A stretch of 64,000 nt of DNA, from the NCBI GenBank assembly GCA_022825825.1, contig JAJDWA010000042.1, positions 1 to 64,000 on the forward strand, read 5' to 3'. Below are positions 26,403 to 34,716 of this stretch, piece after piece. Each line of letters starts with the position of its first letter. Position 1 is the first letter of the stretch. The DNA comes from Candidatus Poribacteria bacterium. GTDB lineage: Bacteria > Poribacteria > WGA-4E > WGA-3G. Position numbers and translations under genes: made by a program. Under the pieces are notes generated by a model. It worked only from the letters and a program-made list of their open reading frames with translations, had not been told where the DNA came from and did no database searches.

Positions 26403-26523
26403 AAATACCAGCAACGAGAGTACGGTCTGATCAAGCATAATGAACTTTTTATTTTAATTAATATCATTAATTTGTGATAATAAGCAAGTTATTTCTATGA
26501 ATGTTGTATAGGTCAATAAATCT

Positions 26524-27267
26524 ATGGAAACCTTAATCACAGTAATTGGGCGTGGTCACTCTGGCACACGTGCCATTTCACATACGTTGTACGCCAGTGG
26601 TGTTTATATGGGTAGCCAACTAAACCCATCTGGCGATAAGATTCCGCCGCACGCAATGTACGATGCGTGTAGAGTGATGGCAAAATACGTCAAATGGAAG
26701 GGGGGGTTATCGTGGAATTTCGATCCGTTGTGGACGATGCCGATTGATCCCGAGTTTGAGCAGCTTATCAATACCTATTTAGCGGATGTGCTAAACGACA
26801 CATCAAAAAATAAAGGATGGAAGATACCAGAAACAACACTCGTGTATCCCTGGATATCGCGTATGTTTCCAGAAATTCGTTTTATCCATTGGATTCGTGA
26901 TCCGAGGGATTGTATCTTGGGTAGTCACAAAACAGATAATTTACGCGACTTTGGCATTGAGTATCAGCAAACGGATGATATTTACGAAAGACGTGCGATT
27001 TCTTGGTACTATCAATATCAGTTGATGAAAGCGACACCGAAACCGAAACATGTTATCCACGTACGTTTTGAGGACTTCGTACTTAAACAGGAGGAAACGC
27101 TCAAACGACTTGAAGCATATTTAGACATGCCTTTAGGACGAATTATAGTACGTCCAGAGGCGGTGGCACGTTGGAAAAAGGTTGATGAACCTCGCGTACT
27201 TCCTTTTGATTTTTTGCGTGAGGCTATTGTTGAAAACGGTTATGCGTTAAAAGAATCTTCTTCATAA
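26524..27267 (+). CDS. Sulfotransferase-family protein
   Basis: The 247-residue protein has the two PAPS-binding signatures: the 5'-phosphosulfate loop GRGHSGTRAIS at residues 9-19 and the 3'-phosphate segment IRDPRDCILGSHKTD near 124-138, where R and S contact the nucleotide. Such enzymes move sulfate from PAPS to a hydroxyl or amine of a glycan, lipid or small molecule. The acceptor is unknown. It is the first of three plus-strand genes (sulfotransferase, Gfo/Idh/MocA, HAD) with short gaps, which could form a sugar- or inositol-modifying unit. No strong ribosome binding site precedes the ATG. Confidence 0.8.
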   Translation: METLITVIGRGHSGTRAISHTLYASGVYMGSQLNPSGDKIPPHAMYDACRVMAKYVKWKGGLSWNFDPLWTMPIDPEFEQLINTYLADVLNDTSKNKGWKIPETTLVYPWISRMFPEIRFIHWIRDPRDCILGSHKTDNLRDFGIEYQQTDDIYERRAISWYYQYQLMKATPKPKHVIHVRFEDFVLKQEETLKRLEAYLDMPLGRIIVRPEAVARWKKVDEPRVLPFDFLREAIVENGYALKESSS

Positions 27268-27292
27268 AATTTACTTACAAAGAGGAACTATT

Positions 27293-28318
27293 ATGCCCAA
27301 AAATGGAATTTACCAAGTTGGACTCGTTGGGACAGGTGGAATTGCCCGTGCCCATGGCGGCGCGTGCCAAGCAGCACCGAGTGCTGAATTAGCAGCGATC
27401 CATGATGTATCGGAAGGTGCATTAGCTGGCTTCGGCGAGCAGTTTGATGTTGCTCCTGAAAATCGTTATCTCTCTTTAGAAGAGATGCTGGAATCTGAAG
27501 ATTTAGATATTGCTGTCATCTGCACGTGGGGTGCGTTCCACGCTGAGGTTGGGATAAAAATATCCGAATCCCGACAAGTGAAAGCGATTCTGTGTGAAAA
27601 ACCTTTCACATCAACAGCCGCAGAAGCTGAGGCATTCGTTGGTGCAGCACAAGAGAACGGTGTGCTTGTCGCAGAAGCGTTTAAGTTTCGGCATCATCCG
27701 ATGCACATAAAGGCAAAAGAATTAGTCGACTCTGGCGCAATCGGTGAGTTTATGACGCTCCGTAGCACTTTCTGCACTGGTGGCGGTGGCGGCGGTCCCG
27801 AAACACGGAAACCTGAAGCAAATTGGCGGTTTAACAAAGCGAAGGGTGGTGGGAGTATTTACGATTTGGCGTGCTACAATATCCACCATGCACGGTTTAT
27901 GTTCGGTGCTGAACCGATTCGAGTATCGGGTGCGTCTCAAGCAGGATTGGAAGTTGATGACGCTTCCTACCTATTGTTAGTTTTCCCGAATGAAAAAACC
28001 GCACAGATTTCTACCGGTTTTAATTGTGCTGGTGGTCAGTATGCTGAAATGACAGGGTTAGGTGGCATGCTTAGAATTGATGCCGCATGGAATAATGGAG
28101 GTTCTCCTGTTAATATTGTCCTACAGAATAGGGATGGTCGTGAAGTGATTGATATTGATCCTGTTAATCAGTTTGCGTTGCAGCTTGAACACATGTGTGA
28201 ATGTTTGAAAACAGGACAACCGCACCGCATCTCACCCGAAAGTTGCATAAATCAGATGCGCGTCATTGATGCTGCTTTTGAAGCAATGGCAACTGGTCGA
28301 ACAGTTGAATTAGGATAA
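27293..28318 (+). CDS. Gfo/Idh/MocA-family NAD(P)-dependent oxidoreductase
   Basis: The 341-residue protein has an N-terminal Rossmann fold with VGLVGTGGIARAHG (residues 9-22) and the family signature CEKPFTST near 101-108, whose Lys acts in catalysis, followed by the alpha/beta substrate domain. These enzymes oxidise or reduce sugars, inositols and related polyols in the cytosol. GAGGA lies about six bases before the ATG. A glycine-rich loop (TGGGGGGPETRKPEANWR) is unusual but in frame. The gene begins 25 bases after the sulfotransferase and its stop overlaps a short inverted repeat (28316 onward). Substrate is not predictable. Confidence 0.9.
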   Translation: MPKNGIYQVGLVGTGGIARAHGGACQAAPSAELAAIHDVSEGALAGFGEQFDVAPENRYLSLEEMLESEDLDIAVICTWGAFHAEVGIKISESRQVKAILCEKPFTSTAAEAEAFVGAAQENGVLVAEAFKFRHHPMHIKAKELVDSGAIGEFMTLRSTFCTGGGGGGPETRKPEANWRFNKAKGGGSIYDLACYNIHHARFMFGAEPIRVSGASQAGLEVDDASYLLLVFPNEKTAQISTGFNCAGGQYAEMTGLGGMLRIDAAWNNGGSPVNIVLQNRDGREVIDIDPVNQFALQLEHMCECLKTGQPHRISPESCINQMRVIDAAFEAMATGRTVELG

Positions 28319-28384
28319 TAGTTTAAATGGCTATCGGCTTTCAGTCTTCGGCTATCGGTTGACAACTATTATTCTGATGGCTGA
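28316..28384. repeat. Short repeat element between the Gfo/Idh/MocA and HAD genes
   Basis: ATAATAGTT (28316-28324) and AACTATTAT (28364-28372) are inverted, and GGCTATCGG occurs twice between and near them (about 28329 and 28350), followed by GATGGCTGATGGCC. The left end contains the TAA of the preceding gene. It looks like an inserted repetitive block. It gives the HAD gene an upstream in-frame ATG (28384) that is probably not used. Confidence 0.5.
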
Positions 28385-28413
28385 TGGCCGACTGCTGTGA
28401 TTCTAATAACTAT

Positions 28414-29112
28414 ATGGCAAATTTCGTAGACACGAAAGCACTCACCTTTGACTTATTCGGGACAATTTTGGATTTAGGCGGCAGCCTTACGCCATTTATC
28501 CGCGAATCTTTAGATAATCACGATGCTTCCAATATATTTGCGGGTGATTTCTGGGAACAGTGGCGTTACCGGCAACGGATTGAGCAGTATCAGGACACAA
28601 TTATGATGCTTGGGCATAGCGGTTATTTGGAAACGGTGCGCCGCGCGCTGCACTATACGCTCAGACGAAACGGCATAAATGCTGGACCTGGGACAGTGGA
28701 AGCGTTTATGCAGGGTTGGCAACATTTGTCTCCTTTTCCAGAGGTTTTATCTGCACTCGAACGACTACAATCTCGGTATCAATTAGTGGTATTATCTAAC
28801 GGAGATCCAGAGTTTTTGGAATATCTTGTGACGGAACGAGTCGCATGGGATTTTGACGATGTGATTTCGGTTACATCTGTCGGTGCGTTTAAACCGCATC
28901 CGGCTGTGTATCGTGGCGCGGCAGGAAAACTGCGTCTTGAAGTAGGTGAGTGCCTAATGGTATCTGCCAATTCGTTTGACATTATGGGCGCGCGGGCGTG
29001 TGGATATCGGGGTGTGTATGTTAATCGCTACGATTTACCTTACGAAGATACACAGTTCCAACCTGATGTTACAGTGAACGATTTTACGGAATTGGCAGAC
29101 GCATTACTATAG
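28414..29112 (+). CDS. HAD-superfamily hydrolase (haloacid dehalogenase type II-like)
   Basis: The four HAD motifs are present: motif I TFDLFGTILD with nucleophile Asp13, motif II VVLSNGD, motif III Lys in KPHPAVYRG, and motif IV near SANSFDIMGARACG. The C1 cap lies between motifs I and II. The type II haloacid dehalogenase branch hydrolyses 2-haloacids or phosphate esters; NSFD in place of the usual HxWD/N leaves the substrate open. An ATG at 28384 is in frame, but its first ten codons come from a repeat, so the ATG at 28414 is preferred. It is the last gene of the sulfotransferase-led plus-strand run. Confidence 0.82.
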   Translation: MANFVDTKALTFDLFGTILDLGGSLTPFIRESLDNHDASNIFAGDFWEQWRYRQRIEQYQDTIMMLGHSGYLETVRRALHYTLRRNGINAGPGTVEAFMQGWQHLSPFPEVLSALERLQSRYQLVVLSNGDPEFLEYLVTERVAWDFDDVISVTSVGAFKPHPAVYRGAAGKLRLEVGECLMVSANSFDIMGARACGYRGVYVNRYDLPYEDTQFQPDVTVNDFTELADALL

Positions 29113-29601
29113 GCATTAACATTTTTTGCTATTTTGCACCATTAGCAGTGGACACAATTTGTGACGCTCTTTTAATTCACTCGGTCATCGCACCAACCCA
29201 CAAGCACAAATGACAGATGCTGTTGCGGTCCGTGACAACATTCGGATTAGGCGGTGTCGCCTCTATCAAGGTGAAGAATGGCGTGGTCCAACCGCAAGTT
29301 ATTATAGTGAAATCCAAAATATGTTCGCACTCCCCTGGTGAATCAACGCCTCATGCGCTTTTGGCATTCTGCATGATTCGGCGGGTGCGGTTCTAACCAA
29401 TGCAGAGGACCGCCGCGTGTTCTGCTGGATGGACATAGGTTTGGTTAGGAAACCGAACCATAGGCGTCAATTTAAGGAGATAATAACGTTTAAAATGCCT
29501 CACTCGGTAGGTGAGGTTTCCTAACCGCACCGGATCCTAAGTTTTAGTAGGCGCGTTTAGAAAACGCGCCTACCAGAGGGGCGGACCGCAAGGAGATCAG
29601 C
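29113..29601. repeat. Repeat-rich intergenic stretch with three palindromes
   Basis: Three hairpins are clear: GGTTTGGTTAGGAAACCGAACC near 29436-29457 (inner GGTTAGGAAACC), GGTAGGTGAGGTTTCCTAACC near 29503-29524, and GTAGGCGCGTTT paired with AAACGCGCCTAC near 29545-29572. They belong to the dispersed palindrome family. A short open frame at 29208-29342 (MTDAVAVRDNIRIRRCRL onward to TGA) lacks a ribosome binding site and may be a decayed gene fragment. Confidence 0.5.
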
Positions 29602-29763
29602 ATGGCAGAAAGAGCACCAGGCTTTGAAGATTTCACACCATCCCGCTTAGAATGGTTAGCGTTTGCATTAAATTCGTTATCGCCATATCTTGACACGCCA
29701 TTTGAATGTCCGTCTTGTCCTATTATCAAACTGACGTTACTATATTGTCCGTTCACAAAATAA
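29602..29763 (+). CDS. Small protein of unknown function (53 residues)
   Basis: The ATG at 29602 is preceded by AAGGAG with a six-base spacer, one of the best ribosome binding sites in the window. The product begins MAERAPGFEDFTPSRLEWLA, contains a CPSC pair near residues 36-39 and ends CPFTK. No family is recognised and there is no signal peptide. The lack of a promoter and its place in a repeat-rich gap mean it could be the 5' end of a truncated gene rather than a complete small protein. Confidence 0.4.
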   Translation: MAERAPGFEDFTPSRLEWLAFALNSLSPYLDTPFECPSCPIIKLTLLYCPFTK

Positions 29764-29792
29764 AACAAAATTTAACTCGATTTTCCTTATAA

Positions 29793-30656
29793 CTATGTGG
29801 TGTTATTATCCAACGAATACTGGCGGTTTCCACCAGCACCACCACCAATCGCCCATGTGCCACGGAATAAGGATTGCCGTTTCAGCGGCATCGTTTCTAT
29901 AACTTCATGACTCAGATTCAACCGAAACCATTGCGCCCAGACTGAGTTGTAACAATTAAACACCGCACAACGCGGATTGTCAGGGTTCGTCCAGTTGTTG
30001 GTAGCATGGATAACACTCTCAGTGAAAATAAGTACCGACCCAGGCGGACAACTGTAGTCCTCCATCATATCCTTTATATTATCCTCCCAAGGAGATTCAC
30101 TGATATTCGGACGGCATGGGTCCGGGCCACCATAGTTGAAATGCGCTTTATGTGACCCACTGAGAAAAGTAGTACCTCCCTGTCCAGCTTTCACCTCTTC
30201 AAGTTCCCAAATCACACGTGTAAGTCCTGCGAATATTTTTTCACCGGCAACCTGATACCGCATTGCATTTGCTTGTTGTGGTGGACGTACGACATGTGGC
30301 ACCGCAGTCCCTCTGTCAGAAGGAACGTTCCAGCCAGGTTTCCTGACCGTTGTAATCGAATTCTCACATCGAAAGCCGTAGCAATCATCAAAGATAAATC
30401 GTTCATCAGCAAGAATTTCGTTTAAAACCCCTACAATCGCAGGATGATCGAGTAAATTCTGAAGTGCACCTTGATAACTATGTCTGGCACCCGCATACAC
30501 TTCCGCTTTCATCTCTTCTATTTCCGACTCTGACAGGACCGATGGTAACAAAATCCAACCACGTAGATCAAAGAAGAATTTCTGTTCGGGTGTCATCAAT
30601 TTCTCTTCAGGAGTCAATGGCATTGGATCATTAGAATTACGTACTTTTTGCGTCAT
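29793..30656 (-). CDS. Phytanoyl-CoA dioxygenase (PhyH) family protein
   Basis: The 287-residue protein fits the Fe(II)/2-oxoglutarate PhyH fold: the N-terminal helix FFFDLRGWILLPSVLSESEI, the central core with GLTRVIWELEEVKAGQGGT, LSGSHKAHF, and FTESVIHATNNW, which carries the distal iron-binding His. The expected proximal H-x-D is not obvious (VPHVVRPP is a candidate region), so iron binding should be judged with care. Family members hydroxylate small metabolites and lipids and are numerous in poribacterial genomes. The gene stands alone on the minus strand, divergent from the restriction-methylase gene. Substrate unknown. Confidence 0.8.
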   Translation of the reverse strand: MTQKVRNSNDPMPLTPEEKLMTPEQKFFFDLRGWILLPSVLSESEIEEMKAEVYAGARHSYQGALQNLLDHPAIVGVLNEILADERFIFDDCYGFRCENSITTVRKPGWNVPSDRGTAVPHVVRPPQQANAMRYQVAGEKIFAGLTRVIWELEEVKAGQGGTTFLSGSHKAHFNYGGPDPCRPNISESPWEDNIKDMMEDYSCPPGSVLIFTESVIHATNNWTNPDNPRCAVFNCYNSVWAQWFRLNLSHEVIETMPLKRQSLFRGTWAIGGGAGGNRQYSLDNNTT

Positions 30657-30739
30657 TAATATCCCTCTTTAAAGGTAGTAGGAACGCTATTATAGCATAC
30701 ATCACGTCCAAATCCAAATCATTTCGATATGCAAATTTC

Positions 30740-30768
30740 TTGAATTCACACCGCAATGGTGGTATACT
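30740..30768 (+). promoter_or_regulatory. Sigma70-type promoter for the restriction-methylase gene
   Basis: TTGAAT (30740-30745) and TATACT (30763-30768) are separated by exactly 17 bases. Transcription would start near 30775, about 50 bases upstream of the ATG at 30824. It lies in the gap between the divergent PhyH gene and this gene. Confidence 0.6.
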
Positions 30769-30823
30769 TCAACAATATAGCAGGAGCAAGAAACGATGAC
30801 CGAACTACTTGAAAGGCGGTGCT

Positions 30824-33800
30824 ATGAAAAAACTAAGTATCAGCCCCACACACAAACCTATAAAAGACTACTACAAAGCACTGGAGCAATTCGATCAGTA
30901 CGACCTCACACACGAAGGCGCAGTGAGTAATCCGTTTGCCAGCTTACTTGATATTTACGCAAAAAGGGGAAATGCTACCTTTGTTACGCAATATCCGATG
31001 CGCGCTGCAGCAGGAAATAATATCTTCATTGATGGAGCGATTTTAGACGAATATGGACTCCCGATAGCATACTGGGAGGCGAAGGATATAGATGACGATC
31101 TCTCAAAAGCAATTCAGGAGAAACGTGAAAAAGGTTATCCATTTGACAATATCCTGTTTCAAACCCCGGAGCGCGCCATCTTGTTTCAAGACGAACAGGA
31201 AGTACTAAACACAGACATCACTGACTCCAAAAACCTTGTTGAATCACTTCAATATCTCTTCTCATATTCCGACACCACCTTTGGCGATTGGTATGATGCA
31301 GTTGATAAATTCAGTGATCGGATTCCAGCACTTGCAGACAAGTTGAAAGAACTTATTAAGGAACAGCACAAAACGAACACAGCGTACAAGGCAGCATTTG
31401 CCAAATTCTATCAAACCTGCCAATCTGCCATCAACCCAGATCTATCACAAGCTGCCGTTGAAGAGATGCTAATCCAGCATATCCTCACTGAACGTATCTT
31501 CCGCAAAGTTTTTGACAGATCAGATTTTACAAACCGAAACATTATTGCAGTTGAGATTGAAAAGGTCAGTGCAGCACTGATGCAGCAAGCGATGAGTCGT
31601 GATGATTTTCTCAGACCGCTGAACCCGTTCTACGTTGCTATTGAGCAAGCTGCAACCCTTTGTAAAGATTTTTCAGAAAAACAACACTTTCTCAACACCG
31701 TTTATGAGCGGTTTTTTCAAGAGTTCTGTGTAAAGACAGCAGATACACACGGCATCGTCTACACGCCACAACCGATTGTAGATTTTATGGTGAACAGCGT
31801 TGAATATCTGCTACAAGATAAGTTTAACCGATCACTTTCAGATTTAGGTGTTCACATCATTGATCCGTTTGTCGGCACTGGCAATTTCATTGTCAGACTG
31901 ATGCAAGACATCAAAACAACAGCATTGGAGGAAAAATATCAGAACGAATTGCACTGCAATGAAGTTCTACTAATGCCCTACTACATTGCCAATCTAAACA
32001 TAGAGCAGGAATTCTGGCAACGCACACAAAAATATCTACCGTTTGAAGGTATAGCCTTCGCCGATACTTTTGAATTGTTTGATCAACCTCAGACACAACT
32101 CTTTACCGAGGAAAACACAAAACGGGTAGACAGACAAAAAAAGAAGGATATGTTTGTTGTTATCGGCAATCCCCCCTACAATGCGGGGCAAGACGATGAT
32201 AACCAAAATAACAAAAATCGTGAATACGAAGCATTGGACAAACAGATTAAGGGGACATATTCAAAAGATTCCAAAGCACGTCTCAGTAGAAAACTGTATG
32301 ACCCTTATGTGAGAGCGTTTTTCTGGGCATCGGAACGAATTAGAGACACAGGTATTGTTGCGTTTGTAACGAACAACAGTTTTATTACTGAACGGACATT
32401 TGATGGAATGCGTAAACATCTGACAGAAGGATTTAATGCAGTTTATGTACTTAATTTAGGAGGAGACATACGTAAAGGACAACCTGGAGACTCTAATGTT
32501 TTCGGTATCACAGTCGGTGTGAGTATCACGCTACTCGTGAAAACAGGAGAACCTATTGACGCTCCATGTATTTTTTACAACAATGAGATAGAATTGCAGA
32601 GCAAGGCGCAGACGTTTGACTTTCTAAACAAACATCAAAATATAGGCAAAGTGACCTGGCAAGAGATTCAACCGAATGCAAAAAACACATGGCTCACTGA
32701 AGGACTCCAGGACGATTTTGACGACTTCATGCCGATAGGAACAAGGGAAGCGAAAGATAAAAAAGGCACTGTAGAGACTACAGAAGGTGTAATTTTTAAA
32801 AACTTCAGTCTCGGTGTATCAACCAATCGAGATTTTTGGGTTTACAACTTCAACCAAGAATCGCTCCGTGATAATGTGCAACGCATGATAGAAACTTACA
32901 ATACAGAAGCGGATCGTTATATGCGTCAGACACCTCCGAAACCAAAAGTTGATGATTTTGTTTTATCTGATGCTACGAAAATAAAATGGAGCCGCGATTT
33001 AAGAGAGAAGAAGTTAATTCATGGAAGAATTGCCGAATATACTGACAACAAGATCAGGGACTCCCTTTACCGTCCCTTCACGAAAACAAACTTGTTTCTC
33101 GACAAAATTCTGATAGACAGTCCCGGACAATTTCCTTCTATATTTCCGACTTCCCAAGCAGAAGCGGAAAATCGAGTGGTTTGTGTTGGTGACTATGGAC
33201 GAAAAGAATTTGCCGTTTTGATGAGCAAGTTGATTCCTAACATAAATCTCTATGGCGATCCGCAACAATCCTTCCCTTTCTACACCTACAATGAAGATGG
33301 GACGAACCGCCGTGAAAATATCACCGACTGGGCATTAGCGGCGTTTCAAAACCACTACAGCGATGACGATATATCCAAGTGGGATATTTTCTACTATACC
33401 TATGGGCTGCTACATCACAAGGAGTACCGTGATAAGTACCGAGGGGACCTTAAACGCAACCTTCCCCATATCCCCTTTGCTAAAAACTTTTGGGCGTTCG
33501 CGGCGGCTGGTAAGCAGTTAGCTGATCTTCATGTCAACTATGAGGCCGTTACAAAGTACGAAGGATTGACGCTCAAAGAAAAACCCGACATGCCGCTAAA
33601 TTGGAATGTTGAAAAAATGAAATGGTCACAAGACAAAACGCAGATAGCATACAACGACTTCCTAACTATTGAAGGTATTCCTGCAGAGGCACACGATTAT
33701 AAGTTAGGTACTCGCTCGGCGTTGGCGTGGATAGTTGACCAATATGAAATCAAGGTGGATAAGGATAGAGGAAATCGTAAAGGGAGTTATATTGTGAGAG

Positions 33801-33910
33801 ACCCAAATTGCAAGGAAAATCCCAAGTATATTTTGGACTTAATCGCGCGTGTTGTTACCGTTAGCCTTGAGACGGTGAAGATTGTTGACGGTTTACCAGA
33901 AAAGTATTGA
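30824..33910 (+). CDS. Restriction endonuclease-methyltransferase fusion, type ISP/IIG-like
   Basis: The 1028-residue protein combines, in order, a PD-(D/E)XK-type nuclease (Asp70 in FIDGAIL, then E85-A-K87 in YWEAKDID), a helical linker, an N6-adenine methyltransferase (motif I IIDPFVGTGNF near 345-355, motif IV NPPY at about 449-452), and a C-terminal region resembling the type ISP target-recognition/C-domain (YRPFTKTNLFLD, LLHHKEYRDKY). True type ISP enzymes also carry a RecA-like helicase between nuclease and methylase, missing here, so a type IIG-like fusion is more likely. AGGCGG precedes the ATG at 30824. An upstream ATG at 30796 with a good AGGAG site is in another frame. Such enzymes methylate host DNA and cut unmodified DNA. 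Confidence 0.85.
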   Translation: MKKLSISPTHKPIKDYYKALEQFDQYDLTHEGAVSNPFASLLDIYAKRGNATFVTQYPMRAAAGNNIFIDGAILDEYGLPIAYWEAKDIDDDLSKAIQEKREKGYPFDNILFQTPERAILFQDEQEVLNTDITDSKNLVESLQYLFSYSDTTFGDWYDAVDKFSDRIPALADKLKELIKEQHKTNTAYKAAFAKFYQTCQSAINPDLSQAAVEEMLIQHILTERIFRKVFDRSDFTNRNIIAVEIEKVSAALMQQAMSRDDFLRPLNPFYVAIEQAATLCKDFSEKQHFLNTVYERFFQEFCVKTADTHGIVYTPQPIVDFMVNSVEYLLQDKFNRSLSDLGVHIIDPFVGTGNFIVRLMQDIKTTALEEKYQNELHCNEVLLMPYYIANLNIEQEFWQRTQKYLPFEGIAFADTFELFDQPQTQLFTEENTKRVDRQKKKDMFVVIGNPPYNAGQDDDNQNNKNREYEALDKQIKGTYSKDSKARLSRKLYDPYVRAFFWASERIRDTGIVAFVTNNSFITERTFDGMRKHLTEGFNAVYVLNLGGDIRKGQPGDSNVFGITVGVSITLLVKTGEPIDAPCIFYNNEIELQSKAQTFDFLNKHQNIGKVTWQEIQPNAKNTWLTEGLQDDFDDFMPIGTREAKDKKGTVETTEGVIFKNFSLGVSTNRDFWVYNFNQESLRDNVQRMIETYNTEADRYMRQTPPKPKVDDFVLSDATKIKWSRDLREKKLIHGRIAEYTDNKIRDSLYRPFTKTNLFLDKILIDSPGQFPSIFPTSQAEAENRVVCVGDYGRKEFAVLMSKLIPNINLYGDPQQSFPFYTYNEDGTNRRENITDWALAAFQNHYSDDDISKWDIFYYTYGLLHHKEYRDKYRGDLKRNLPHIPFAKNFWAFAAAGKQLADLHVNYEAVTKYEGLTLKEKPDMPLNWNVEKMKWSQDKTQIAYNDFLTIEGIPAEAHDYKLGTRSALAWIVDQYEIKVDKDRGNRKGSYIVRDPNCKENPKYILDLIARVVTVSLETVKIVDGLPEKY

Positions 33911-33958
33911 CTGTGTTGCCTACTGAAATAACATTAGATAAGCAAAGGTTACTAAACA

Positions 33959-34136
33959 ATGAAGATTTTCTGTACAGGCATCAGTTGTTCAGGACGTAAA
34001 GAGTTAATCGCAGATTTTGAAGCACGCTGCGTAACAAAGAGAGCTCAACATCGGCTTTTTCAATGTTGGCGATTATAGGCACCGAGTTGCTGCGGAATCA
34101 GTGAAACCCACTTCACTTTTTCTGTTTTTTTCTTGA
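33959..34136 (+). pseudogene. Decayed P-loop kinase-like gene fragment
   Basis: The ATG at 33959 opens MKIFCTGISCSGRKELIADF, a P-loop-like N-terminus (GISCSGRKE), and stops after 39 codons. In a second frame, overlapping it, the DNA reads ELNIGFFNVGDYRHRVAAES up to a TGA at 34134-34136. The FNVGDYRH stretch recalls the FNVGxYRR motif of 6-phosphofructo-2-kinase-like proteins. Joining the two needs one frameshift near 34050. Only about 60 codons remain, so this is a broken remnant, not a functional gene. Confidence 0.55.
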
Positions 34137-34224
34137 ATGATATGCTACAATTATATAACTTGTTAACTGAATACGGCGTATGCTTTATTTTTGTATGGTC
34201 AAATTAAAGTTTAGGAGATTTACA

Positions 34225-34716
34225 ATGCTAAATGTGCGGGGTGCTCTTTCAGGAATGTTAGGCATTTTCTTTGTCCTTTCGTTTTCTGGTATAACGTTAG
34301 GGCAAACACGTTTGTCGGATTCAGAAATAATCAAAGAGATAAACGCCTCAGAAAGGCGAACACGTGACCATGTAGACGCTAAATTTGAGGGGGTTAACAC
34401 AAAATTCGCGGATATTGACACAAAAATTGGAAATCTTAGTACAAATGTGGCAGTCAATACTACTAATATCGCAAACATAAGTAAAGACATAAATGAGTTG
34501 AAGGGAACGGTAACTTGGATTTGGAGAGGAGTATTAGGAATTTTTGTGACTCTTATAATTTCTGTAGCGGGTTATTTTCTTCGGTTATGGTCGCAAAATC
34601 GATTTAACCAGGATAGTGAGAGCTCGGTAAGTGCCAAAAATGTTCGATCACACCTATCCAACGGGAAAACAGAAAACATACTCCCCGATTATCAGAACGT
34701 CAAGGATGTAGCATAA
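34225..34716 (+). CDS. Membrane-anchored coiled-coil protein of unknown function
   Basis: The 163-residue protein has a signal-like hydrophobic N-terminus (about 1-26, ending SGITLGQT), a polar helical segment with a regular heptad look (EIIKEINASERRTRDHVDAKF, DIDTKIGNLSTNVAVNTTNI), a transmembrane helix near 98-122 (WIWRGVLGIFVTLIISVAGYF) and a short basic tail. AGGAG lies seven bases before the ATG at 34225, which decides the start over an earlier in-frame ATG at 34180. No named family is recognised. The stop overlaps the next start (TAATG), so the TPR protein is translationally coupled to it and the two probably act together. Confidence 0.7.
   Translation: MLNVRGALSGMLGIFFVLSFSGITLGQTRLSDSEIIKEINASERRTRDHVDAKFEGVNTKFADIDTKIGNLSTNVAVNTTNIANISKDINELKGTVTWIWRGVLGIFVTLIISVAGYFLRLWSQNRFNQDSESSVSAKNVRSHLSNGKTENILPDYQNVKDVA

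Noticed and set aside
29208..29342. Short frame MTDAVAVRDNIRIRRCRL ending FALPW
   Set aside because: No ribosome binding site or known family; its 3' part resembles a single MITE-type end (TATAGTGAAATCC), but no matching right end could be found, so neither a gene nor an element is called.
30824..33910. Full type ISP restriction enzyme or BREX PglX
   Set aside because: No helicase motifs lie between nuclease and methylase, length is about 500 residues shorter than LlaGI-type enzymes, and no other BREX gene is nearby.
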